DNA from: Polyangium spumosum
Lineage (GTDB): Bacteria > Myxococcota_A > Polyangia > Polyangiales > Polyangiaceae
Reading direction: 5' to 3'
NCBI RefSeq assembly: GCF_009649845.1
Contig: NZ_WJIE01000002.1
Span: forward strand, 930,001 to 994,000
Length of the DNA stretch: 64,000 nucleotides
The notes under the pieces were generated by a model. The model worked only from the letters and a program-made list of their open reading frames with translations, did no database searches and had not been told where the DNA came from. The translations under genes were made by a program, and so were the position numbers. The first letter of the stretch is position 1, and every line of letters starts with the position of its first letter. Positions 1 through 9,166 of this stretch are shown here, one piece after another.

Positions 1-2
1 GC

Positions 3-356
3 CCCGGCCGGCTGGAAGACCCGGACCGCTTCCTCGACGGCGGCGGGTTCACCTGCCCGGACGTCGTGACGGAGCTCTTCCCGCAGCGCTGCGGCGGCTC
101 GATCTGTCACGAAGGCGCGGAGCCGGCGGCGGGGCTCGATCTGGTCGCGGAGGGCGTCGTCGAGCGGCTCGTCGACAAGATGGGGCGCGACTGTCCGGGC
201 ATCCTCGTCGACCCGGTGGTGCCGGAGTCGAGCTTGCTCTACGAGAAGCTCTTGCCCTTGCCGAGCTGCGGATCGCCGATGCCGATCGGAAAGCCGACGC
301 TGACGGCCGAGGAGCTCGCCTGTGTGCGGGACTGGATCTCGGCGCAGACCCCGTAG
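3..356 (+). CDS. C-terminal part of a secreted cytochrome-like protein (5' end outside window)
   Basis: Only the last 117 residues are in the window and the frame is open to the left edge, so the GTG at 66 is internal and not the start. The visible part has a Cys-rich CGGSICH sequence (C-x3-CH) followed by a short Gly/Asp stretch, and ends with MPIGKPTLTAEELACVRDWI. This arrangement, with a near-C-terminal 'CGSPMP' and a helix ending in W-I, resembles planctomycete-type cytochrome-c-like domains found in myxobacterial lipoproteins. The Cys spacing is not the canonical CxxCH, so haem binding is uncertain. It is followed 36 nt later by the PAS-STAS gene in the same direction. Confidence 0.6.
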   Translation, partial: PGRLEDPDRFLDGGGFTCPDVVTELFPQRCGGSICHEGAEPAAGLDLVAEGVVERLVDKMGRDCPGILVDPVVPESSLLYEKLLPLPSCGSPMPIGKPTLTAEELACVRDWISAQTP

Positions 357-392
357 GCCGGGCGGCCGATCAGAGGTATACGACCAGGATCT

Positions 393-1496
393 ATGTCCTC
401 GACATCCCTCACGGATCGCCTGCGTGGCGTGGAGCGGCTCAGCTTCCCGGTGTGGGTCTTCGACGTGGAGCGGGGCCGCATGGCCTGGGGCAACCGCGCG
501 GCGCTCGAGCTCTGGCGGTCGCCGAGCCTCGAGGAGTTCCTCTCGCGCGACTACTCGGACATGTCCCCGGCGACCCGCACCCGCAACGAGGGGTTCCTCC
601 GCGCCCTCGGCGAGGACCGGAGCGCGCACGTCGAGCACGGCTTCACGTTTTATCCACGAGGAGAGCCCCTGCACCTCACCTGCGTCATGTCGGGCATGGA
701 CCTCGACGACGGCCGGCTGGCCCTGCTCATCGAGGGCCACGTGCGGACCGAGCCGCAGGACCCGCGGATGTTACGAAGCCACGAGGCCATGCGGCACGTC
801 TCGGCGATGGTCGCGCTCCTCGACACGGCAGGCGCGGTGCTCGTGATGAACCCGGCGGCGCTGCGCGCGTTCGGCGAGTCGAGCGCGCCCGCGGACTGGT
901 TCGACGACACGAGCGCGGCGGCGCGGATCCTCGAGGTGGCGGAGACGAACGAGGTCTTCGACGAGGAGCTCGCGGCGCGGACGAGCGAGGGGCCGCGGTG
1001 GCACGCCGTGGAGGCGCGGCGGACGAGTGATCCGGCGACCGGGAAACACGCGGTCGTCGTGCACCAGGTCGACGTGACGGAGCGGCGGGAGCGCGAGGCG
1101 CTGATCGAGGCGCAGCGGCGCGAGATCCTGGAGCTGTCGGCGCCGCTGCTCGACGTGGCCGACGGGGTGGTCGCGGTGCCGATCGTCGCGGCCTTGACCG
1201 AGGCGCGTTGCGCGGAGCTCGAGCGGAGGCTGCTCGCCGGAGTGGCGGCGCGGGGCGCGCGGGTGGTGGTGTTCGATTTGACGGGCGCGACCGCCGCGGA
1301 CGGCGCCGGGCTCTCGCAGCTCCTGCGCTTGATCAGCGCGGTGCGGCTCCTCGGCGCGCGGGCGACGGTGACGGGCGTGCGGCCGGCGATGGCGACCGAG
1401 CTCGTACGGAGCGGCGCGGAGATCGCGGGCGTCGCGATGATGCGCTCGCTCCGGGACGCGCTCGTGGCCGCCGGGCGCGGCTCGCCCCGGCGCTGA
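393..1496 (+). CDS. PAS-STAS domain signalling protein (RsbR-like)
   Basis: This 367-aa cytoplasmic protein has two PAS-like sensory regions, about residues 10-125 and 130-240. The second ends in the typical VDVTERREREA linker into a helical stalk. A STAS domain follows (about 250-360). The order PAS-helix-STAS is that of RsbR-type stressosome proteins and other sigma-factor partner-switch regulators, which are controlled by phosphorylation of the STAS domain. In the STAS loop the sequence is DLTGATAADGAG, and the residue after the conserved second Asp is Gly where RsbS/RsbR-type proteins usually have Ser or Thr. No anti-sigma kinase is adjacent; the next gene is a Ser/Thr kinase 227 nt away. 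Domain calls are from visible motifs; the partner is unknown. Confidence 0.75.
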   Translation: MSSTSLTDRLRGVERLSFPVWVFDVERGRMAWGNRAALELWRSPSLEEFLSRDYSDMSPATRTRNEGFLRALGEDRSAHVEHGFTFYPRGEPLHLTCVMSGMDLDDGRLALLIEGHVRTEPQDPRMLRSHEAMRHVSAMVALLDTAGAVLVMNPAALRAFGESSAPADWFDDTSAAARILEVAETNEVFDEELAARTSEGPRWHAVEARRTSDPATGKHAVVVHQVDVTERREREALIEAQRREILELSAPLLDVADGVVAVPIVAALTEARCAELERRLLAGVAARGARVVVFDLTGATAADGAGLSQLLRLISAVRLLGARATVTGVRPAMATELVRSGAEIAGVAMMRSLRDALVAAGRGSPRR

Positions 1497-1723
1497 GGCC
1501 CGCGCCCGGGGCATTTTCGCGTCCACGACGGCACGATTCGAAGGAAAAACGTCCCGGTCGCCCTGGCGCGCCCGTCCGGCGCGAAAGCCGGGCGGATCCG
1601 GGGAAGCACGTTTTTGAATATCGTGGAGTTCGTGCCATACTGGCCCTCGGGTTTTGCGTCGACGGAGGGGCCGGACGGGGCGAAATCGGCCCAGGGCGGT
1701 GGGTCGACGCGAGGGGGCGCGCC

Positions 1724-3214
<1,491 letters not shown>

Positions 3215-3223
3215 CCCTCCTCA

Positions 3224-4294
3224 ATGGTCCTATCGACCCGCGTGATCCTCGATGTAGGGCGCCCTCTCGGCGGGCGGCGCGGGCTCGTGCTCCGCGCGCC
3301 TCCCCTCCTGCTCGGCGCCGCGCTCGCCGCCTCGCTCGCGGGCGACGCGAGGGCCGAGCGGCCGCCCGACGTCCGCGCGACCGCGGAGAAGCTCTATCAG
3401 GACGCCTACCTGCTCGCCCAAAAGGGCGAAACCGCGCGGGCTTGCCGGTTGTACGAGGAGAGCAATCGGCTGGATCCTGCAAACGGGACGAAGCTCGAGC
3501 TCGCCAGGTGTTACGAGGACACGGGGCGCCCCGCGAGCGCGTGGGCCCTCTACGTGGCGGTCGCGCAGGCCGACGAGGCGAGCGGGCAGAACCGGGCCCG
3601 CCAGACCGAGGCGCGGGCCCGCGCGAGGGCCCTCGAAGCCGAGTTGCCGAGGCTCGTCGTGGTGGCGCCCGCGTCGGCCTCGGACCGGGAGGACCTCCTG
3701 ATCACGCGTGACGGCGTGCCGGTCGGCGAGGCGCTCTGGGGTACGCCGATGCCCGTGGACCTCGGCGCGCACACGATCCGCGCGAGCACGTCGGACCACC
3801 GGGCGTGGGAGGGCACGGTGCACGTGTCGAAGGCCCGCGAGACGGTCACCGTGGCCATCCCTGCGTCCTCGGCGTGGGCGCCCGCGCCGCGCGACGTGGT
3901 ACGTGGGCGCGACGGACGATCCACCCTCGGCCCTCCGCCTGCCCTGTCCCTGGCGCTCGGGGGCGTGGCCCTCGCGGGGCTCGTGGTCGGCGGCGCGTGT
4001 GGCGCGATGGCCTTCCGGACCTGGGCCGAGGCCGAGGCCATGGCGCCCACGCAGTGCCGTTCGCCCTCGGGTTTTTCGGGCTGCACGCAGGCCGTCGCGG
4101 ACAAGGGGGCCGAGGCGTCGCGGTTCGCCGCGGCGTCGACGGCGGGGTTCGTCCTGGGAGGCGCCGCGCTCGCCGCGGGGGCGTTCGTGTGGTTCACGAG
4201 CGCCTGGGACGAGCGGCCCGCGGTCGGGCGGATCGAGATCCTGCCGGTCGCGGGGCCTTCGGGCGTCGGCGGCCTCGTGCGGGGAGCGTTCTGA
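3224..4294 (+). CDS. TPR-like envelope protein next to kinase
   Basis: A 356-aa protein with a hydrophobic N-terminal segment ending in DARAE (signal peptide, about residues 18-46), then a short TPR-like helical region with LYQDAYLLAQKGE and LYEESNRLDP. A beta-rich PEGA-like part follows (LLITRDGVPVGEALWGTPMPVDLGA is split between two strands), and there are two hydrophobic segments near residues 240-265 and 300-325. Such proteins are common beside Ser/Thr kinases in myxobacteria, but no enzymatic role is known. It starts 9 nt after the kinase stop, and its own stop overlaps the next ATG (ATGA at 4294), so the three genes are almost certainly co-transcribed and translationally coupled. Confidence 0.75.
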   Translation: MVLSTRVILDVGRPLGGRRGLVLRAPPLLLGAALAASLAGDARAERPPDVRATAEKLYQDAYLLAQKGETARACRLYEESNRLDPANGTKLELARCYEDTGRPASAWALYVAVAQADEASGQNRARQTEARARARALEAELPRLVVVAPASASDREDLLITRDGVPVGEALWGTPMPVDLGAHTIRASTSDHRAWEGTVHVSKARETVTVAIPASSAWAPAPRDVVRGRDGRSTLGPPPALSLALGGVALAGLVVGGACGAMAFRTWAEAEAMAPTQCRSPSGFSGCTQAVADKGAEASRFAAASTAGFVLGGAALAAGAFVWFTSAWDERPAVGRIEILPVAGPSGVGGLVRGAF

Positions 4295-5328
4295 TGAGAA
4301 GCACGGCATGGCCAGGCTGTCTCCGTGTCGTCGGGGCGCTCGGGGCGCTCGTGGCCACGAGCGCGAGCCTCTCCGCTTGTGGGCTCGTGGTCGGCATCCA
4401 GGACATCGACGTCACGACCGGCGCGGGCGGCGGCGGCGGAGACGCGGGCGACGGAGGTAGCGGCGGAGGCAGCGGCGGCGACGTGGACGCGGGCCCCGAC
4501 GTTCCGCCTCCGCGGGGGCTCGGCTGCGACGACGCCATCCCGCTCGTCTTTGCGGGGTTCGGCGCGCTGGAGTTCGACGCCGAGACCCCCGAGAGCGGCA
4601 CGATCGAGGGCGGCCCGTTCACGGGCTGCACCACGTCGAGCGGCCCGGAGCACGTCTACGTCTTCGACGCCCCGGGGCCCGGCTTTCTCACGGCGAGCCT
4701 GCCGGCCGCGGCGACGAGCTTCGACAGCGTGCTCTACGCGCGCCGGACGAGCTGCTCGAACCCGGATGGCATCGTGCTCTGCCACGACCAGGTCCCTGGC
4801 ACCCTCGGCGGCGAGCTCATCTCCTTCCCGGTGACGGCGGGCGAGCGCATCTACCTCTTCGTGGACGGCGTCGCGCCCGAGGATCGGGGCGCGTACCACC
4901 TGACCGTGAGCTTCTCCCCGGGCGCGAGCTGCGCGGGCCCCGTGCCCATCGTGCTCGGCACGGGGGTCGGCAGCTTCGCCACCTTGCTCGGCGCGAACGA
5001 GCCCGGGATGGACAACCACGCGATGTGCGGGAAGTGCACCACGAGTGAATGCGCCGGGCTCGGGCGACAGACCATCTATTCGATCAAGGCGCCGCTCGCC
5101 AAGGAGGTCGAGGTGCGGCTCCAGGCCACCTTCGACGCCGTGCTCTACGCGCGCACCACCTGCGAAAACAAGCTGACCCAGCTCGCGCAGGACGGGTGCG
5201 TCGACGCGCCGGACAAGGGCAACGAGGTCCTCTTCGTCCCCGGCGGGGTGACGCCCACCATCCTCGTCGTCGACACCAACGCAGACAGCCCCGCGGGGCC
5301 CTTCTCGATACGGCTCAACCTGAAGTGA
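4294..5328 (+). CDS. Lipoprotein with Gly-rich linker, third gene of kinase operon
   Basis: A 344-aa lipoprotein. The signal peptide ends with a lipobox LSAC near residue 29, followed by GLVVGI, a start typical of myxobacterial lipoproteins. A Gly/Asp-rich linker (about residues 42-65) leads to a beta-rich, Cys-containing region with two similar halves. Each half has a phrase of the type 'F-x-A/S-V-L-Y-A-R-x-T-x-C' (near residues 145 and 285), which suggests an internal duplication of a pre-peptidase C-terminal-like beta domain. The ATG overlaps the previous stop codon. Function unknown; it is likely a surface or periplasmic component working with the preceding TPR-like protein and kinase. 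Confidence 0.75.
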   Translation: MRSTAWPGCLRVVGALGALVATSASLSACGLVVGIQDIDVTTGAGGGGGDAGDGGSGGGSGGDVDAGPDVPPPRGLGCDDAIPLVFAGFGALEFDAETPESGTIEGGPFTGCTTSSGPEHVYVFDAPGPGFLTASLPAAATSFDSVLYARRTSCSNPDGIVLCHDQVPGTLGGELISFPVTAGERIYLFVDGVAPEDRGAYHLTVSFSPGASCAGPVPIVLGTGVGSFATLLGANEPGMDNHAMCGKCTTSECAGLGRQTIYSIKAPLAKEVEVRLQATFDAVLYARTTCENKLTQLAQDGCVDAPDKGNEVLFVPGGVTPTILVVDTNADSPAGPFSIRLNLK

Positions 5329-5394
5329 ACGGCCGCGCCCGTCGCCTCGCCGGCCTTTGGCCCACCCGCGCCCCTTCCGCTACGCTGCCGGCGG

Positions 5395-7710
5395 ATGCCC
5401 TGGCACACCCGCTCGTTCTGGATCGCGGCCCTCGCCGTGGCGTATGCCGCGGTCGCGGGGCTCTGGGCGACGGGCGGGCACGGCGGCGCCTGGGTCGCGC
5501 TGCTCCTGCCGCTCGCGTGTGTGGTCGGCTGGAGGCTCACCGCGGAGGACCGGCGCGGCGACGACACCCTCGACCCGGGCGCGCGTTCGGCCACGCGGCT
5601 CACCATCGCCGGCGCTTCCCTCTTCGCCGCCTCGTGGTGCGGGGCGGGCACGCCGGGCTTCGTGGCGGGCGAGAACCTCGGCGCGGCGCTCGCGGCGCTC
5701 GGCTCGCTCTGGGCCCTCGCGCGGATCAAGCCGCTCGGGGGCCTGGCCGAGCCGAGCCCCTCGGCGCGTAGGCTCGACGCCGCCGCGTTTGCCGCGCTCT
5801 TCTGGGTGGTCGCGGCGACCTTGCCCGGCGCCGCCGCGCTTTTCCCCGAGCGCACCGAGGGGCTCGATCCGCTGCTCCTCGATTACGCGACCGTCGCGGC
5901 GTCGATCGGCTCGATCGGCGTGCAGCTCTTCGCGGCCGCGCGGCTCGCGGCGGCGCGGCGGGCGGAGATCGGCGTGGCGGAGCGGGCGCAGGCGGCGCTC
6001 TGGCTCGGCTCGATCGCGCTCGCCGTGGGGCTCCTGGCGGCGGCGGCGCGGGTGCTCCCGCCCGAGCGGATCTTGCCGATCGTGGTGGTGCTGGCGTCGC
6101 TCGGGGCGACGTTCGCGGCGGCGAGCCGCGAGCCCGAAACGGTGCTCTCGGCCCTCCGGCTCACGCTGGCCACGACGGCGCTCGTCGCGCCGATCGCGCT
6201 CGGCGTGGTCTACGTGGCGCACGTGCGGCCGGGCCTGGCGGGCCCGGTGGCGTTCGGGGCGGCGGTGGCGAGCGCGATCGCGGCGCTCGTGGCGCGGCGG
6301 ATCGCGCACCGCATGGGTCCGGGCAGCGGGCGTCTCTTGCCGGCGCTCGAGGCGGCGACCCGCGCGGCGATGACGCCCGACCCGGAGGAGGCGCTCCGCG
6401 CGGCGCTCTTCGAGTTACGCGGCGCGCTTGGCCAGGGCGGCGAGCCGCCGCTTCTTTACCGCTTCTTCCCGGCCGAGCAGGTGAGCGTGGATCGCGCGGG
6501 CTTCATGCACACGAAGAAGGCCGAGATGCCGCCGCGGCTCGTGGCGCTCGCGGACGCGGAGCCCGAGCGGATCTTGCGCATCGAGGTCATGCACGCGGTC
6601 TCGGTGCGCAAGCCCGAGGTGCGACCGCTCATCGCGTGGATGGAGGACAACCACCTCTCGGCGGTGAGCGTGGTGCGCGACGCAGACGGCCCGATCGGGG
6701 CGCTGACGGTGCCTGCGGGGGCGCGCGTGGCGCCGTCGACGCTCGCGGACGTGCGGGCGCTGCGGCAGCTCTCGGATCGTCTTGCGGCGGTGCTCGGGGT
6801 CTCGTCGATGCTCTCGCGCTCGCGGGAGCGTGAGCTCGTGGCGCGTGGGGAGCGGGACCGCGTCGAGGAGGAGCGCGCGCGGGTGTCGACGGAGCTCGGC
6901 CGGGTGGAGGGGCAGTTCGAGGCGATCGCGCGGGGGCTCGAGCGCAAGGCGCGGGTGGCGATCTACAGCCCTGCGGCGCAGGCGGCGGTGCAGCGGCTGG
7001 AGCAGCTCGCGGCGCTGGACGTGCCGGTCACGCTCTCGACCTCGCCGGGCATCGACGTGGTGGCGTGGGCGGCGCTCGTGCACCTCGCGTCGTCGCGGCG
7101 GCGGGGGGTGATGGTGATCGTGGACGGGGTGGACCCGGCGGAGCACGACGTGGCGAAGTGGCAAGACCGCGCGGCGTCGCCGCTGGTGCAGGCGGCGGGT
7201 GGGACGCTCGTCTTGCTCGACGCGCACGTCTTGCCGGAGCTCGTGCAGATGCGGATCGCGTCGGGCCTGCCATCGGACGTGGGGCTCGTGGTGGCGCTTC
7301 CGGGCACGGTGGACTCGCTGGCGGCGAGCGGCAAGCTCACGGAGGCCCTGGCGGACCGGCTCGGCGATCGCTCGGTGGCGCTGCCGGCGCTCGCGTCGCG
7401 CGGGGAGGATCTCTCGCTCCTCGTGCTGGAGGCGCTGACGCGTATTGGAAAACGGCTGCGGCAAGCGCCGCTGGGGATCGAGCCGCGCGCGCTGGCCGCG
7501 CTGGTGGACCACGATTTCCCGGGCAATGACGCCGAGCTCGAGGGGATCCTGCTCCGCGCGGCGCTCTTGGCGCCGGCGGACGCGCGGGCTTTGACGTTGC
7601 GGGAGCTGGAAGCGGCGGGGTTCGTGGTGCCGCCGGGCAGCGAGCGGAGGGCGCGGGGGACAGGGCCGGTTCCGCAGCCGCGGAGGAAGCGGACGTCGAA
7701 GACGAGGTAG
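5395..7710 (+). CDS. Polytopic membrane protein with GAF-like and degenerate sigma-54-type AAA+ domains
   Basis: A 771-aa protein. The first about 310 residues form roughly nine or ten hydrophobic helices. A GAF-like region follows (about 320-465), then a charged coiled coil (about 470-520). The last 230 residues resemble the sigma-54 activator AAA+ module: GGTLVLLDAHVLP corresponds to the Walker B region, LPALASRGEDLSLL to the sensor region, and FPGNDAELEGILLRAALL to the PGNxREL helix. The Walker A position reads LSTSPGIDVVAWA and has no GxxGxGK. No GAFTGA loop and no C-terminal DNA-binding helix are visible. It is therefore likely an ATPase-dead, membrane-bound regulator. It ends with a basic tail PQPRRKRTSKTR that is repeated downstream at 8655-8693. 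Confidence 0.7.
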   Translation: MPWHTRSFWIAALAVAYAAVAGLWATGGHGGAWVALLLPLACVVGWRLTAEDRRGDDTLDPGARSATRLTIAGASLFAASWCGAGTPGFVAGENLGAALAALGSLWALARIKPLGGLAEPSPSARRLDAAAFAALFWVVAATLPGAAALFPERTEGLDPLLLDYATVAASIGSIGVQLFAAARLAAARRAEIGVAERAQAALWLGSIALAVGLLAAAARVLPPERILPIVVVLASLGATFAAASREPETVLSALRLTLATTALVAPIALGVVYVAHVRPGLAGPVAFGAAVASAIAALVARRIAHRMGPGSGRLLPALEAATRAAMTPDPEEALRAALFELRGALGQGGEPPLLYRFFPAEQVSVDRAGFMHTKKAEMPPRLVALADAEPERILRIEVMHAVSVRKPEVRPLIAWMEDNHLSAVSVVRDADGPIGALTVPAGARVAPSTLADVRALRQLSDRLAAVLGVSSMLSRSRERELVARGERDRVEEERARVSTELGRVEGQFEAIARGLERKARVAIYSPAAQAAVQRLEQLAALDVPVTLSTSPGIDVVAWAALVHLASSRRRGVMVIVDGVDPAEHDVAKWQDRAASPLVQAAGGTLVLLDAHVLPELVQMRIASGLPSDVGLVVALPGTVDSLAASGKLTEALADRLGDRSVALPALASRGEDLSLLVLEALTRIGKRLRQAPLGIEPRALAALVDHDFPGNDAELEGILLRAALLAPADARALTLRELEAAGFVVPPGSERRARGTGPVPQPRRKRTSKTR
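7672..7710 (+). repeat. Direct repeat, copy 1 (3' end of the AAA+-like gene)
   Basis: Thirty-nine bases coding the final PQPRRKRTSKTR plus stop. They match 8655-8693 at 35 of 39 positions by eye, including the stop codon. Weaker similarity extends upstream (both sides have gcgggggac and agggccg). Confidence 0.8.
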
Positions 7711-7725
7711 GCGGGGGCCGGGGTA

Positions 7726-8586
7726 TCAGCTCGGTTCGCCGAGCACCTCGGCGAGCGACGCGGCGACGATGGCTCGCTCATGCCAGCGCTCCAGGCACTC
7801 CGGCGACTTCTCGGCGAGGATGCGCTCGCGCGTGGCGTCCGGCACGACGATGCCGCGCACGCGGAGCGCGGTCAGCACGGCGCGCGCCGCCTCGTCCACG
7901 CGCCCCTGGCCGTAGTACTTCTTCGCGAAATCGCTCTGGTACTCGTAGCCCTTCATCATCGCCTCCAGCGCCCGGCGGGCCGCCTCGTTGAGGGAATTGT
8001 ACACGAGATCATAATAAAGTCTGGCCCGTTCGTCATCGAGCGCCTGGATCGCGGGCAGCACCGCGCCGGCGATGGTCGCCCCATCCTCGGTTGCCCCGTA
8101 CGCCATCGCGGAGAGCACCGCGAGCTCGGGCCGGCGGGCCGCTTCGGCCGGATCCGTCACGACAGGGATCGCGTCGCGGCGCAGGACGGGCGGGCGCAAG
8201 ACGAAGCCGGGCACGCCGAGCTCGATCGGCGCCGCGCACCACGACGCCACGACGGGGTCGGGGGCGACGACGAGCAGATCCGCTGGGCAGCGGTGCTGGT
8301 CACGCGAGACCGTCAGGTAGGCGGGCCACGTGTAACGTTTGTCCTCGTCCTTCTGGAGCTGGACCTCGACGATGATCACGCGAACCGGCTTCGCATGGTC
8401 GAGGAGGAGAACGACGATGTCCGCTCGGTACTCGGCGGGTTGTGTCTCCGTCAGATCAACCGAGACCACACGGGCCTCGCTGTACGACGGGAGCGCGACG
8501 CGGAGCACTTCGGCGAGCATCTCCGCCGCGAGCGAAGGGCGATTCTTGAAGAGATCCACGAGGCACTCGTGGCGCATGGAGACCAT
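7726..8586 (-). CDS. Rpn/PD-(D/E)XK-like nuclease-family protein
   Basis: A 286-aa protein with the pattern of the PD-(D/E)XK fold: RADIVVLLLD (Asp) followed by VIIVEVQLQKDEDK (Glu-x-Gln) at about residues 48-75. The region resembles Rpn-type putative transposase/nuclease proteins, which myxobacteria carry in many copies. The rest is helical and lacks recognisable motifs. I chose the ATG at 8586 (MVSMRHECL) since the upstream part of the open frame is Ala/Pro low complexity; 8577 is an alternative start. The gene is opposite in direction to its left neighbour and sits between two copies of that neighbour's 3' end, consistent with insertion or a duplication-deletion event. Activity is not established. 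Confidence 0.65.
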   Translation of the reverse strand: MVSMRHECLVDLFKNRPSLAAEMLAEVLRVALPSYSEARVVSVDLTETQPAEYRADIVVLLLDHAKPVRVIIVEVQLQKDEDKRYTWPAYLTVSRDQHRCPADLLVVAPDPVVASWCAAPIELGVPGFVLRPPVLRRDAIPVVTDPAEAARRPELAVLSAMAYGATEDGATIAGAVLPAIQALDDERARLYYDLVYNSLNEAARRALEAMMKGYEYQSDFAKKYYGQGRVDEAARAVLTALRVRGIVVPDATRERILAEKSPECLERWHERAIVAASLAEVLGEPS

Positions 8587-8654
8587 GGCGGCGATGTTCG
8601 CACACGAGTTATATTCTGCCAAACGTGGAGCGAGCGCGGGGGACGGGGACAGGG

Positions 8655-8693
8655 CCGCAGCCGCGGCGGAAGCCAACATCGAAGACGAGGTAG
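8655..8693 (+). repeat. Direct repeat, copy 2 (orphan copy of upstream gene's 3' end)
   Basis: This segment would encode PQPRRKPTSKTR and a stop codon, almost the same as the last 12 residues of the gene ending at 7710, but no gene body precedes it. It lies just before the TOPRIM-like gene and beyond the 5' end of the nuclease-like gene, so the two copies bracket that gene. It is either a remnant of a tandem paralog or a flank duplicated during insertion. Confidence 0.75.
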
Positions 8694-8695
8694 CC

Positions 8696-9166
8696 TCAGC
8701 CAGCCGAAATGCGCTTGCGGATGCGCAGGAGGTCCCGGAGGTTGTGCCGGAGCAGCGGGTGCTCCCAGGTCTCGCCTTTTTCCTCCACGCACTCCCGGGC
8801 CAGGGCCTTGCCGATCTTCTCGTAGCTCATCCCGAGCGCTCTTTTCAGCTCCTCCGGATGGACATAGGAGCCGAGGACGAAGACCCGGTCGCGAAGGGAA
8901 TCCAGCACCTCCGACGTGACCGCTGCCCGCCGATCCGCCTGGTTGTCGAAGTCCACGAGCAAGACCATCAAGCGCTCGGGGTACTTCTGCATTTCGCGGT
9001 TGTGCTCCCGCTCGAAGCTGTCCCGCGCGTGGCCCCATCCTCTCGCGGGCGGAAGGACCTGGATGTTCTTGTTCGGGAACGAAAGCTCGAAGCCGGTGGC
9101 GAGCTGCCGATTGGCGTCGTCCTCGGGGAGGATCAGCCAGTGCGGCTTGTGCTTGTTGACGCTCAT
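8696..9166 (-). CDS. TOPRIM-like putative nuclease, partner of AAA ATPase
   Basis: A 156-aa protein whose ends carry the two acidic signatures of a TOPRIM fold: LILPEDDANRQLATGF near residues 12-27 (first Glu) and LLVDFDNQADR near 69-79 (DxD). Helices with EELKRAL and IGKALAREC follow. TOPRIM domains bind metal and cleave DNA or RNA in OLD nucleases, GajA and PARIS AriB. Its ATG overlaps the stop of the upstream ATPase gene (ATGA, 9163-9166), so the two are translationally coupled. No helix-turn-helix or membrane segment is seen. The fold assignment rests on motif spacing only. The most likely role is the effector of a defence system with the ATPase as sensor. Confidence 0.6.
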   Translation of the reverse strand: MSVNKHKPHWLILPEDDANRQLATGFELSFPNKNIQVLPPARGWGHARDSFEREHNREMQKYPERLMVLLVDFDNQADRRAAVTSEVLDSLRDRVFVLGSYVHPEELKRALGMSYEKIGKALARECVEEKGETWEHPLLRHNLRDLLRIRKRISAG

